The position numbers were made by a program, and so were the translations under genes. Under the pieces are notes generated by a model. That model ran no database searches, was not told the DNA's origin, and saw only the letters and a program-made list of their open reading frames with translations. From contig JAFGSI010000043.1 in NCBI GenBank assembly GCA_016934715.1, positions 38,227 to 102,226 on the forward strand: 64,000 nt of DNA. The letters run 5' to 3'. Source of the stretch: Anaerolineales bacterium (lineage in GTDB: Bacteria; Chloroflexota; Anaerolineae; Anaerolineales; Villigracilaceae). Positions within the stretch are counted from its first letter, which is position 1, and each line of letters starts with the position of its first letter. Below, piece by piece: positions 37,341 to 45,492 of this stretch.

Positions 37341-38279
37341 ATGATCCTGCTTACCGGTGGAACCGGTTTTATCGGCCGCGCCCTGGCCCGCCAGCTGGTT
37401 GAGTCGGGCCAATCGGTGCGCATTCTGCTGCGCCCGTCGCCGCGTACGCCCAAGCTGCCCATCGGCGTGCCGGTTGAGGTGGCGGTCTCCAGCCTGACCG
37501 ATGTGCGCGGCCTGCGGGCGGCCTTGCGCGGAGTGGATGTGCTCTACCACCTGGCTGGCGGGGAGGCCGAGGGCGGTCGGGCCAACCTGCAGGCGGTCGA
37601 TATCACCGGGACGCGCAACCTGACCGAAGCCGCCCGGGATGCCGGGGTCGAGCGCATCTTCTATGTCAGTCACCTGGGCGCTGATCGGGGCGCGGCCTAC
37701 CCGGTGCTCAAGGCCAAGGGAATTGCCGAGGATTTTGTCCGCAAATCTGGGATCCCGTATACGGTCATGCGCGGTTCGATGCTTTTCGGGGTCCACGACA
37801 ACTTCACCACCGGGATCGCCAAACTGCTGGCGGCCGCGCCGGGCTTCCTGCCCCTACCGGCCGGTGGGGACAACCTGGTCCAGCCGTTATGGCTCGAGGA
37901 CCTGGTCACCTGCCTGGTCTGGGCGCTCGACGATCCCAGCACCAGCAACCATACTTTTGAGATTGGCGGAAGCGAATACCTCAGCGTGCGCCAGGTCTTC
38001 GAAACGATCATGGAGGCCATCGGTAAGCCGCGCCTGCTGGTCAAGTGGCCGGCGCCCTATATGCGCATCCTGACGGTCATGATGGAGTCGCTCTTTCCGG
38101 GCTATCCGGCCTCGGTCTTCTGGTTGGACTACTTCGCCACCAACCGTACCTGCCCGGTCGACACCATCCCGCGGGTGTTCGGGTTGATGCCGGCCCGTTT
38201 CGCTTCCCGCCTGGAGCACCTGCGCGGGGTGCGTTGGGGCTGGGAGTATTACAAGAGTCTGTTCGTACGGCGCGGGTAG
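37341..38279 (+). CDS. NAD-dependent epimerase/NmrA-like SDR protein
   Basis: This 312-residue atypical short-chain dehydrogenase begins ILLTGGTGFIGRALARQL. It keeps the Rossmann core but has SHLGADRGAAYPVLKAKG in place of the classical YxxxK triad, as in NDUFA9/complex I assembly-like and NmrA-like members. Such proteins often bind NAD(P) without clear catalysis, or act in lipid or sugar-nucleotide metabolism. The function is not known. Its start is set by the promoter 7 nt upstream, divergent from the GH4 operon. Confidence 0.85.
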   Translation: MILLTGGTGFIGRALARQLVESGQSVRILLRPSPRTPKLPIGVPVEVAVSSLTDVRGLRAALRGVDVLYHLAGGEAEGGRANLQAVDITGTRNLTEAARDAGVERIFYVSHLGADRGAAYPVLKAKGIAEDFVRKSGIPYTVMRGSMLFGVHDNFTTGIAKLLAAAPGFLPLPAGGDNLVQPLWLEDLVTCLVWALDDPSTSNHTFEIGGSEYLSVRQVFETIMEAIGKPRLLVKWPAPYMRILTVMMESLFPGYPASVFWLDYFATNRTCPVDTIPRVFGLMPARFASRLEHLRGVRWGWEYYKSLFVRRG

Positions 38280-38313
38280 CTGTGCTTCCGTCCGCCAGCG
38301 ATTCAGTGAGTCA

Positions 38314-39180
38314 ATGAGGATGAGCCCCGGTCCTAAATGGAAGATCCGCCTGCTGGAGACCCCCGACGAGATGATCCTGGTCGAGGGGCTGGAACGGATG
38401 GTCTGGCCCGGCTCCGAGACGGATGTCACGCCCTACCACCTGCTGCTGACCGCCGCCCACAACGGCGGGCTGGTGCTGGGGGCCTTCGTCGGTGAGGAAC
38501 TGGTCGGGGTGGCCTTCGGTTTTCCCGGCTTCTACCCGACTCCCGACGGGCCGCGCCTGAAGCACTGCTCGCATATCCTGGCCGTCCACCCCGAGTGGCG
38601 CGGGCGCGGGATCGGCTTCGCCCTCAAGCGCGCCCAGTGGCAGCTGGTCCGCCACCAGGGGATTGACCGCATTACCTGGACCTACGATCCCCTGCTCAGC
38701 CGCAATGCATTTCTCAACATCGCCCGCCTGGGGGCGGTCTGCAATACCTATCTCCGTTCGGCCTATGGGGAGATGCGCGACCAGCTGAACACCGGGCTGC
38801 CCTCCGATCGCTTCCAGGTCGACTGGTGGGTCAACACCCAGCGGGTCGAACGCCGTCTGGGCCGCCGCCCACGTCCGGTGATGACCCTCGACCATTATCT
38901 GTCGGCCGAGACACCCCTGCTGGCGGCCCGCCTGGATCTTGGCGGGACTCCGCGTCCGGCCAGCGAACCCCTGCACTTGAATGGAACCCTGCTGCTGGTC
39001 GAGATCCCGGCGGACTTCAACGCCCTGAAGCAGGTCGATCTGGCCCAGGCGCGCTCTTGGCGCTTCTACGTCCGCGAAATCTTCGAGAACGCTTTCCAGG
39101 CCGGCTACCTGGTGACCGACTTTGTTTACGAGGAAGGTCGCAGCTTCTATGTCCTGATGCAGGGCGAGAGCGCCTTCTGA
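38314..39180 (+). CDS. GNAT-family N-acetyltransferase
   Basis: This 288-residue acetyltransferase-fold protein has a motif A segment, VHPEWRGRGIGFALKRAQW (with the acetyl-CoA pyrophosphate loop GRGIG), and a long extra C-terminal half. Its pattern matches predicted GNAT proteins of Chloroflexota and Deinococcus whose substrate is unknown. A start at ATG 38320 is also possible. It follows the epimerase by 34 bp and may be co-transcribed. Confidence 0.82.
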   Translation: MRMSPGPKWKIRLLETPDEMILVEGLERMVWPGSETDVTPYHLLLTAAHNGGLVLGAFVGEELVGVAFGFPGFYPTPDGPRLKHCSHILAVHPEWRGRGIGFALKRAQWQLVRHQGIDRITWTYDPLLSRNAFLNIARLGAVCNTYLRSAYGEMRDQLNTGLPSDRFQVDWWVNTQRVERRLGRRPRPVMTLDHYLSAETPLLAARLDLGGTPRPASEPLHLNGTLLLVEIPADFNALKQVDLAQARSWRFYVREIFENAFQAGYLVTDFVYEEGRSFYVLMQGESAF

Positions 39181-39355
39181 CATTCTCCTCCTGGAGAACT
39201 GCGGGGGCTTTCGCACGGGTATGTGGGTGAACCCGGCCTGCACGGCCACCGTGGAAATTCGACCCCGAAAATCAGAGAGACAGAGATGAATCCTTTTTCC
39301 GTTTCATCCGTTCATATTTGTAGAGCCGCGTATCGACGCGCTGCGGAAATTCCAG

Positions 39356-39916
39356 ATGATTGACATCGTCGACCACGATACCGTCGAACGAGCGCGACGA
39401 GGCGATTCACAGGCCCTGGGCAGGCTCTATGATGAAAATCACGCAGCCCTGTACCGTTACCTGTGGGCCCGCCTGCAAGACAGGAAATTGGCTGAGGACC
39501 TGACCGGCGATGTGTTCCTGCGTATGCTTGAGGCCCTGCCGCGCTATCGCCCTTCGGACGTTCCATTCCGGGCCTGGCTGTACCGGATCGCCCGCAACCT
39601 GCTGGTCGATCATTATCGCAAAGCAGGGATCCGCCAGGCAGTCCCCTTGCAGGAAACAAGTGCGGGCCTCCCGACAGCTGGCGCTCCCGAACCATTGGTC
39701 GAACGCATTCTGACCGTCGAGCGCATGCACCAGGCCCTGGCCTGTCTGGACGGGGCTTTGCAGGAAGTCGTCAGCCTGCGCTTCCTGGCGGGCCTGTCCC
39801 TGCGGGAGACGGCCGCGACCCTGGGCAAGACCCAGGCAGCTGTCAAGGCACTGCAACACCGCGGCCTGGCTGCCCTGCGGCTGGCCTTTTCGGAAGGATT
39901 GATGAACGATGAATGA
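39356..39916 (+). CDS. ECF-type RNA polymerase sigma factor
   Basis: This 186-residue sigma-70 family factor has region 2 (ALYRYLWARLQDRKLAEDLT, then FRAWLYRIARNLLVDHYRK) and region 4 (LQEVVSLRFLAGLSLRETAA, then AVKALQHRGLAALR). It lacks regions 1 and 3, so it is of the ECF type. It overlaps the FecR/DUF5666 gene by 8 nt. That protein has a short cytoplasmic N-terminus and one membrane helix, which is the layout expected of its anti-sigma partner. Regulated genes probably include the operon itself. Confidence 0.93.
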   Translation: MIDIVDHDTVERARRGDSQALGRLYDENHAALYRYLWARLQDRKLAEDLTGDVFLRMLEALPRYRPSDVPFRAWLYRIARNLLVDHYRKAGIRQAVPLQETSAGLPTAGAPEPLVERILTVERMHQALACLDGALQEVVSLRFLAGLSLRETAATLGKTQAAVKALQHRGLAALRLAFSEGLMNDE

Positions 39917-42170
39917 CGATCTTCTCCAACAGCAGTTGGCTCGCCTGGAAGCTGGCGAGCAGTTCGAATCGGTCCTGAACGGATTGCCCGCCGAGGTGGC
40001 TGAACTGGTGCGTACGGCCGCCGCCTTACGGGATCTGCCTCATCCCCCCCCTGCTGCCGCTGCGCTTGCCCGCCAGCGGCAGCGCCTGCTTTCTGCTCAA
40101 AAAGGAGAAAAAACCATGTCTGATTCTTCCCGTTCATCCCGTCGCCGGATCTTCGGCGGGCTGTCCCTGGCTGGAGCGGTTGGGTTGCTCCTGGTGTGCG
40201 TATTTGTCGCCTTGGGGGCCGGGGTGCTGCTGTTCCGGGAAGGCGCCGACGATGGTCTGGTGAAGGACCCGGACGAGGTCATGGCCAACAGTCCGCTGGC
40301 CGACCCGTTCGCCTCGACCCTCGATGCCCCGGACCCGCAGACCGCCCTTCTGCAGGGGAGCCGTGGCCAGGTTGAGATCCAGGTCGTTGGCGGGATCTGG
40401 GAGTCGGCCGCGGCCGGCGAGATGATCGCCAGCGGAGGGCGCCTGCGCACCGGTCCCCTGTCCAGCGCCACCCTGGCCCTCTACGATGGCTGTCTGGTGA
40501 CGCTTGGCTCTGACACAGAGGTATTGATCGCCCAGTTGGATGCCCGCCGGGATGGGCCGCGGGTCATCGAGATCGTGCAGGTCTCAGGAGAGACCTTCCA
40601 TGTGGTTGCCCAATCCACCCACCTGGCTTCAGTCTACGAGGTGTTCACTCCGTCTGGCTCGGGACGGGTGCAGGGGACCGTCTTCGCAGTGACGGTTTCG
40701 GCGAACCAGGAGAGCAGCTTTTCGGTCGTCGAAGGCGCCGTGGCAGTCACTGCCGCTGGCGAGACGGTCGTCGCGACAGCCGGGGAGACCACCTCATTGC
40801 ATTCCGGCGAGCCGCCCTTGCCCCCGGCCTCGGCTTTCAGCGGGGAGGGCACGGTGACCCAGATCGGTGAGTTCTGGATCATCGGCGGGCAGGCCATGCT
40901 GGTCGACCCGGCCACCCTGATCGTTGGCGACCCGCAGGTTGGCGACTGGGCTGCCTTTGCCGGCCGGATCCTGCCCGGTGGTGTACGGGTTGCCGATCAG
41001 ATCACGCTGATTCACTTCTCGGTGGTTGACACCTTCTCCTTCAACGGCACGGTTGAGACGATTTCCGACACTTCCTGGGTCGTCTCGGGTCTGACCCTCT
41101 CGATCGTCCCCGAGACGGTCATCGATGCGGAGATCGAAGTCGGAGACCAGGTCGAAGTATCCGGGACGATCGCGGAGGGGAACGTCTTCCTTGCCGGGGA
41201 GATCCATCTTCTGGATGAAACTGCAGGATTGGCGTTCAACTTTGCGGGGGTCGTGGAGGCGATCGGCCCGGACGAGTGGGTCGTCTCGGACATTGCAGTC
41301 GCCATTACTGCCGAGACGGTCATTGATCCTGACATCGTCACTGGCGATGTGGTCCAGGTTTCGGGGCAGATCCTTCCTGAAGGCATCTGGCGGGCCGAGG
41401 CGATCACCAGGGTCGCCGAGAGCGGCACGTTCGACTTTGCCGGGGTGGTCATCAGCACCAATCCCTGGAATGTGAGCGGTGTGCCCTTTGGCGTGGACGC
41501 CGGCACGCAGATCGACGACGGCATCCAGACTGGAAACCGGGTGCGGGTGCGCGGCGTCGTCCTGCCGACCGGGGAATGGCTGGCAGAGAGCATCCTGCAG
41601 TACGACCAGGGCCAGCGCCATGCCATTCACTTTACCGCCCGCGTCGAGACCATCGATCCCTGGCTGATTGGCGGCACGCTTGTGACCGTTGACAATCACA
41701 CCCAGATCCTGGGCGAGATCGCCGTCGGCGACCTGGTCAGTGTACGCGGTAACCTGCTGCCGGGCGGGGAGGTAGTCGCCAATAAGATCATCCTGGTCGC
41801 AGCTGATTCCACCTGCACCCTGACGGTCGGCACGGTGGCCGCTTTTGATGGTCAGACGCTCAGCCTGCTCGACGGCCAGACCATCGTCCTGCCCCCCGAG
41901 CTCGTGCTGGACGTTGACCTGGCGGTCAATGACACGATCGTCATCGAGACCTGTCCCGACGATGATGGCCTGCCCATCATTACCGGCCTGACTTTGCTCG
42001 AAGAGGGCGACCAGGTGACTACCGACACCTCCGGATCCGGGGACCAGGGCCAGGTCGTGATCTGTCACATCCCTTCCGGGGACCTGTCCCGGGCGCGCAC
42101 CCTGAGCGTGGCCGCGTCTGCTGTCGATTCCCATCTGGCGCACGGTGATCTGCTCGGTCCATGCCCGTGA
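39909..42170 (+). CDS. Membrane FecR/DUF5666 protein, likely anti-sigma factor
   Basis: This 753-residue protein has a cytoplasmic N-terminal segment of about 75 residues, one membrane helix (GLSLAGAVGLLLVCVFVALG, about 85-107), and an extracytoplasmic FecR-like domain (GGRLRTGPLSSATLALYDG, then GTVFAVTVSA). Four to five DUF5666-type beta repeats of about 65 residues follow, with the pattern W-VSG-x-TxID-xxxGDxVxVxG. A conserved tail (VVICHIPSGDLSRA, then HLAHGDLLGPC) closes it. It probably senses an envelope condition and releases the sigma factor. Confidence 0.85.
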   Translation: MNDDLLQQQLARLEAGEQFESVLNGLPAEVAELVRTAAALRDLPHPPPAAAALARQRQRLLSAQKGEKTMSDSSRSSRRRIFGGLSLAGAVGLLLVCVFVALGAGVLLFREGADDGLVKDPDEVMANSPLADPFASTLDAPDPQTALLQGSRGQVEIQVVGGIWESAAAGEMIASGGRLRTGPLSSATLALYDGCLVTLGSDTEVLIAQLDARRDGPRVIEIVQVSGETFHVVAQSTHLASVYEVFTPSGSGRVQGTVFAVTVSANQESSFSVVEGAVAVTAAGETVVATAGETTSLHSGEPPLPPASAFSGEGTVTQIGEFWIIGGQAMLVDPATLIVGDPQVGDWAAFAGRILPGGVRVADQITLIHFSVVDTFSFNGTVETISDTSWVVSGLTLSIVPETVIDAEIEVGDQVEVSGTIAEGNVFLAGEIHLLDETAGLAFNFAGVVEAIGPDEWVVSDIAVAITAETVIDPDIVTGDVVQVSGQILPEGIWRAEAITRVAESGTFDFAGVVISTNPWNVSGVPFGVDAGTQIDDGIQTGNRVRVRGVVLPTGEWLAESILQYDQGQRHAIHFTARVETIDPWLIGGTLVTVDNHTQILGEIAVGDLVSVRGNLLPGGEVVANKIILVAADSTCTLTVGTVAAFDGQTLSLLDGQTIVLPPELVLDVDLAVNDTIVIETCPDDDGLPIITGLTLLEEGDQVTTDTSGSGDQGQVVICHIPSGDLSRARTLSVAASAVDSHLAHGDLLGPCP

Positions 42171-42195
42171 TGAGGAAGAACCGGAGGTTTTTCCC

Positions 42196-42615
42196 TTGCG
42201 CGTGATCATCTTCGTGCCCTTCCTGTTCCTGCTGGCCGCCTGCGCTCCCCCGGCAACAGCGCCATCTGCCCCGGCGGCCACGGAGGCTGCTGTTCCCACC
42301 TCCTTCGAGGCCGCGACGGTTCCCCCCACCGTTGCCGAAGTCGCGGCCAGGCAATGGACCAGCGGCGACATGACCTTCACTCTCGAGTCGCCCGTCGATG
42401 GGGCGATCGTCTCCGAGCCGCAGGTCTTCCTGACCGGGACAACGAATGTTGAGACGGTCTTGAGCGTCAACGACGAACTCTATGTTCTGCCTGGAGGGCA
42501 GCCCTTCTCGGTCCCGGCCCCGCTCTTCGAGGGGCCTAACGCCCTCAGCATCGTCGTCAGCGACGCCAATGGCGACCTCGTCGAGTTCGTTCTGACGGTC
42601 ATTTACCAACCTTAG
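42196..42615 (+). CDS. Small secreted lipoprotein
   Basis: This 139-residue lipoprotein has the signal IIFVPFLFLLAACAPP, a Pro/Ala/Thr-rich linker and one Ig-like beta domain (FTLESPVDGAIVSEPQVFLT). The TTG at 42196 is preferred because GGAGG (42183-42187) lies 8 nt upstream. It lies between two DUF5666 genes, 10 bp before the next start, so it belongs to the sigma-factor operon. The role is unknown but likely at the envelope. Confidence 0.75.
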   Translation: MRVIIFVPFLFLLAACAPPATAPSAPAATEAAVPTSFEAATVPPTVAEVAARQWTSGDMTFTLESPVDGAIVSEPQVFLTGTTNVETVLSVNDELYVLPGGQPFSVPAPLFEGPNALSIVVSDANGDLVEFVLTVIYQP

Positions 42616-42625
42616 GAGGTATGCA

Positions 42626-43339
42626 ATGAAAAAGATCTGGGTTTTTATCAGCCTGGCGGTGCTGATCATGCTGTTGTTCGCCACCACCCAGGTGCTGGCC
42701 AGCCCGGCGGAGGTCATCGATCCCCAGCGCACTCCCGACCGGACTCCTGGGGCACGGGCGACCGAGAACGCCGACCGCCGGGCGACGGAGGGCCGCGGGA
42801 ACAGCGCCAACAACAGCACCGGGAATAGCAATCCCCACGGTCGGCCGGTCAATTTCAGGGGAGTCATCGCCGCCGTCGATGGCGGCAGCCTGACGGTCGA
42901 TACGGATGACGGCGGTTCCGTTACTGTGGCCCTGACTGAAGAGACCCGCATCCGCATTCCGACCCAGGGCAACAGCGGGTCCGTCGCGGGGCTGCAACCG
43001 GGCCTTCAGGTCCTGGTCCAGGCCGTGGACGACGGGACCGGCGCCCTGACCGCCCGTTCGGTCCAGGTCATCCCTGGCCGGCCGGTCCAGGCCCACAATG
43101 TTGGCACGGTGACCGACTACCAGCCGGGTGTCAGCATCACCATCGAGGACAAGGACGGCAACGTCTACACTTACCTGCTGACCGAGGCGACCCGCGTCCT
43201 GCCAGCTGAACGCGAAGAGATTCTGACGGCGGGGGCGCGCGTGACGATCATCGCTCCGCGCGACGTTACCACTCTCGACCTGGTCGCCAGCGGGATCGTC
43301 GTCCATCCAGCCCAGACGGACGGGACGACCGAACCGTGA
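42626..43339 (+). CDS. Secreted DUF5666 protein
   Basis: This 237-residue protein has a signal peptide (ISLAVLIMLLFATTQVLAS), an Asn/Arg-rich low-complexity stretch (about 40-72) and two DUF5666-type repeats (GVIAAVDGGSLTVDTDDGG, then GTVTDYQPGVSITIEDKDGN). The repeats resemble those of the membrane anti-sigma-like protein in the same operon, so the two may interact or share a ligand. GGAGG precedes the ATG. A terminator at 43360-43388 ends the transcript. Confidence 0.82.
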   Translation: MKKIWVFISLAVLIMLLFATTQVLASPAEVIDPQRTPDRTPGARATENADRRATEGRGNSANNSTGNSNPHGRPVNFRGVIAAVDGGSLTVDTDDGGSVTVALTEETRIRIPTQGNSGSVAGLQPGLQVLVQAVDDGTGALTARSVQVIPGRPVQAHNVGTVTDYQPGVSITIEDKDGNVYTYLLTEATRVLPAEREEILTAGARVTIIAPRDVTTLDLVASGIVVHPAQTDGTTEP

Positions 43340-43359
43340 TCGGGTAACCTGCTCGAAAG

Positions 43360-43392
43360 AACCGCCCTCGACTATGACGAGGGCGGTTTTGT
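43360..43392 (+). terminator. Intrinsic terminator overlapping the convergent MFS stop
   Basis: Perfect 11-bp arms AACCGCCCTCG (43360-43370) and its complement (43378-43388) are followed by TTTT. The loop holds the TAG of the convergent MFS gene, so the same hairpin lies within that gene's last codons. Confidence 0.8.
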
Positions 43393-44562
43393 CGTTCCTG
43401 TCTTCCGTTCGCGCAACCCCAGCGTGACCACGGCTGCGACCAGGGTCAGCCCGGCGGTCAGCTGGAAGACCAGCGGGAAGCCCCGGGTATCCGCCAGGGA
43501 GCCGGAGAGCATCGTCCCGAGTGCCCCGGCCGAGAACATGAAGCCCATCATCAGGCCGGAGGCCAGGGCCATCCCGCTGCGGATTGTGCGCTGGGCAGTG
43601 ACGATGATGATGCTGTGCACCGCCCCGGTCAGCAGGCCGGCCATGAAGACCAGCAGGTACCAGACCGGCGACCAGTCCACGACCGAGATCAGGTACAGGG
43701 GCACCCCTGCCAGGGTCAGCATGAGCATTGCCACCCGCTGGCGCCCGTGCCGGTCAGCCAGGCTGCCCCCGATCACGTTGCCGACCGCCGACCCGCCCAT
43801 GAAGACCCCGGCCATGCTCCCGTAGACTGCTGCCGGCTGGCCCAGGTCACTCAGGTACTTGGGCACGAAGGTGACAATATTCTGCTGGGCCCAGGACTGC
43901 AGCGAGGCGACGGTCGCCAGGGCGGCCAGGAACCACTTCCCGCTTCGCACTCCGGCCCCCGGGCTGCTTTCCGTTTGCGGGGAGATTTCGGGCGTCGGGG
44001 CAGCCCGGTGCAGGTGGAAGACGGCGTTGACCCCGATCGCCAGGGCCGGGAGGACCAGGATGAACAGCCCGGAGACTCCCAGCAGCGAGAGCAGCACCCC
44101 GCCGATGATCGGCCCGACCGAGTAGCCGAACTGGCCGAAGACGAAGAAGACCGACGTGGAGGTGGTTTCGCGCCCGGGGATCAGGTGCTTGCCGCGCAGG
44201 GTGGCCTGCATCGTCCCGACCGGGTGAAAGGCCGCCGATCCCAGGCTGCCCAGGATCAGGCAGGGAATCGCTCCTTCCACCGGCAGGGTCAGGGCCAGGG
44301 CAAAGAAGGCCGTCAACCACAAAATACCACCGCCGGCGATCAGGCGCGAGCGGCCAAAGCGGTCATTCAGCCAGCCAAAGACCGGCTGGGAGAGCGATGC
44401 CACCCAGACGTAGAGGGTCGAGATGGTCGCCAGGGTGGTGTTGCTCATCCCATAGTGCTGGCTCCAGTAGGTGAACAGGAGCGAACGCTGGCTGTTGAGA
44501 GCATCCACGATGAGATGGCCGTAGGCCACGGAGGTGAACAGGGCGTCCCGGAGCAGAACCAT
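43372..44562 (-). CDS. MFS transporter, Fsr/CynX-like
   Basis: This 396-residue twelve-helix MFS protein has the loop 2-3 motif GWLNDRFGRSRLIAGG and the start ALFTSVAYGHLIVDALNSQ, resembling fosmidomycin-resistance (Fsr)-type exporters. It likely exports a small toxic compound. It lies 10 bp after nadD on the same strand and may be co-transcribed from the leaderless nadD promoter. The C-terminus is coded within the terminator hairpin. Confidence 0.85.
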   Translation of the reverse strand: MVLLRDALFTSVAYGHLIVDALNSQRSLLFTYWSQHYGMSNTTLATISTLYVWVASLSQPVFGWLNDRFGRSRLIAGGGILWLTAFFALALTLPVEGAIPCLILGSLGSAAFHPVGTMQATLRGKHLIPGRETTSTSVFFVFGQFGYSVGPIIGGVLLSLLGVSGLFILVLPALAIGVNAVFHLHRAAPTPEISPQTESSPGAGVRSGKWFLAALATVASLQSWAQQNIVTFVPKYLSDLGQPAAVYGSMAGVFMGGSAVGNVIGGSLADRHGRQRVAMLMLTLAGVPLYLISVVDWSPVWYLLVFMAGLLTGAVHSIIIVTAQRTIRSGMALASGLMMGFMFSAGALGTMLSGSLADTRGFPLVFQLTAGLTLVAAVVTLGLRERKTGTTKPPSS

Positions 44563-44572
44563 GCGAGGGATC

Positions 44573-45175
44573 CTATTGATAAAGGTGGTGGGTTAGGATG
44601 TACTCATACACCGCGGCAGGAAGCAGGGCTTCGAATGGGTGTCCGGCGGCGGCCCGGGCCCGGACCTGGCTGGCGGCGATGTCCAGCAGGGGCGCCTCCA
44701 CGTAGCGGACCCGGGAGCGCAGGCCCGGGATGAGGGTCTCCAGGGCGGATAGGTCGGACGGGGCGCCCGGGCGGCCCATCACGCCCAGGAAGTCCACAGC
44801 CGACACAAGGTCTGCAGCCCGGTGCCAGGTGGGCAGATCGCGCAGCGAGTCGGCGCCCATCAGATAGACCAGCCCGGCACCGGGATACTGTTTGGCCAGG
44901 ATGCGGACGGTGTCGACGGCGTAATGCGGGGCGGGACGATCGATCTCCAGGCGCGAGATCTCGAAGGACGGTTCGTCTTTCACGGCCAGGGCGACCATGG
45001 CCAGGCGGTGCTCAATGGGCGTGATTTCCTGGCCCTGCTTGTGGGGTGGGGCGAGGGTTGGCATCCACAGGACGCGGCCCAGTTCCATCCCGTCGCGGGC
45101 TGCAGTGGCCAGAGCCAGGTGCCCCAGGTGGGGCGGATCGAAGGTCCCGCCGAAGATGCCGATCAGGGAGGCCAT
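44573..45175 (-). CDS. nadD: Nicotinate-nucleotide adenylyltransferase
   Basis: This 200-residue NadD joins ATP and nicotinate mononucleotide to make deamido-NAD in NAD biosynthesis. The nucleotidyltransferase motif GGTFDPPHLGHLALA is at the N-terminus, YLMGADSLRDLPTW in the middle, and the second motif of this family appears as a variant ASQVRARAAAG rather than ISSTxxR. I chose the ATG at 45175 because it gives the family start and lies 7 nt after a TATACT box. The frame extends upstream without similarity. Confidence 0.92.
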   Translation of the reverse strand: MASLIGIFGGTFDPPHLGHLALATAARDGMELGRVLWMPTLAPPHKQGQEITPIEHRLAMVALAVKDEPSFEISRLEIDRPAPHYAVDTVRILAKQYPGAGLVYLMGADSLRDLPTWHRAADLVSAVDFLGVMGRPGAPSDLSALETLIPGLRSRVRYVEAPLLDIAASQVRARAAAGHPFEALLPAAVYEYILTHHLYQ

Positions 45176-45182
45176 GGCAGGG

Positions 45183-45188
45183 AGTATA
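45183..45188 (-). promoter_or_regulatory. -10 box giving a probable leaderless nadD message
   Basis: TATACT reads on the minus strand (45188-45183). Seven bases separate it from the ATG at 45175, too few for a 5' leader or ribosome site. No clear -35. Confidence 0.55.
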
Positions 45189-45338
45189 TCATCGAAGCCC
45201 AGCCTTCCCACGTGGAAGAATTGGGAGCGCGCGTTGGCGTTCCCCGAACGCGCGCTTCGAAGAACCATCCAACGGTACGGTTCTCGTTGCCAGGTGGCTC
45301 GAATATTACTTTTGACCGAAAAAAAGGAAGAATATTAG

Positions 45339-45367
45339 TTGCAACCGAAGCCCTTTCCGGATATAGT
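45339..45367 (+). promoter_or_regulatory. Sigma-70-type promoter of the GltD/NfnB-like gene
   Basis: TTGCAA (45339-45344), a 17-bp spacer and TATAGT (45362-45367). An overlapping TATACT at 45367-45372 is a second possible -10. The start site would be near 45374, just before the Rex-like dyad. Confidence 0.6.
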
Positions 45368-45375
45368 ATACTTGG

Positions 45376-45393
45376 GAGTGAAAAATTTCACAA
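45376..45393. promoter_or_regulatory. Rex-like operator
   Basis: GAGTGAAAAATTTCACAA contains GTGAA-4-TTCAC, the core of the Rex consensus TTGTGAAnnnnTTCACAA, with only the two outer left bases different. It covers about +3 to +20 of the predicted transcript, where a bound repressor would block RNA polymerase. Rex releases DNA when NADH is high. A role here is inferred from the site and the downstream redox enzyme. Confidence 0.6.
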
Positions 45394-45492
45394 AGAACCT
45401 CCGACACGCATAAGCTGTACATCCCCGCATCCAACATCACCCTCCGGTGCAGTCCATCGAGGTTCCCCATCCCGCCGAATGAGGAGAAACCA

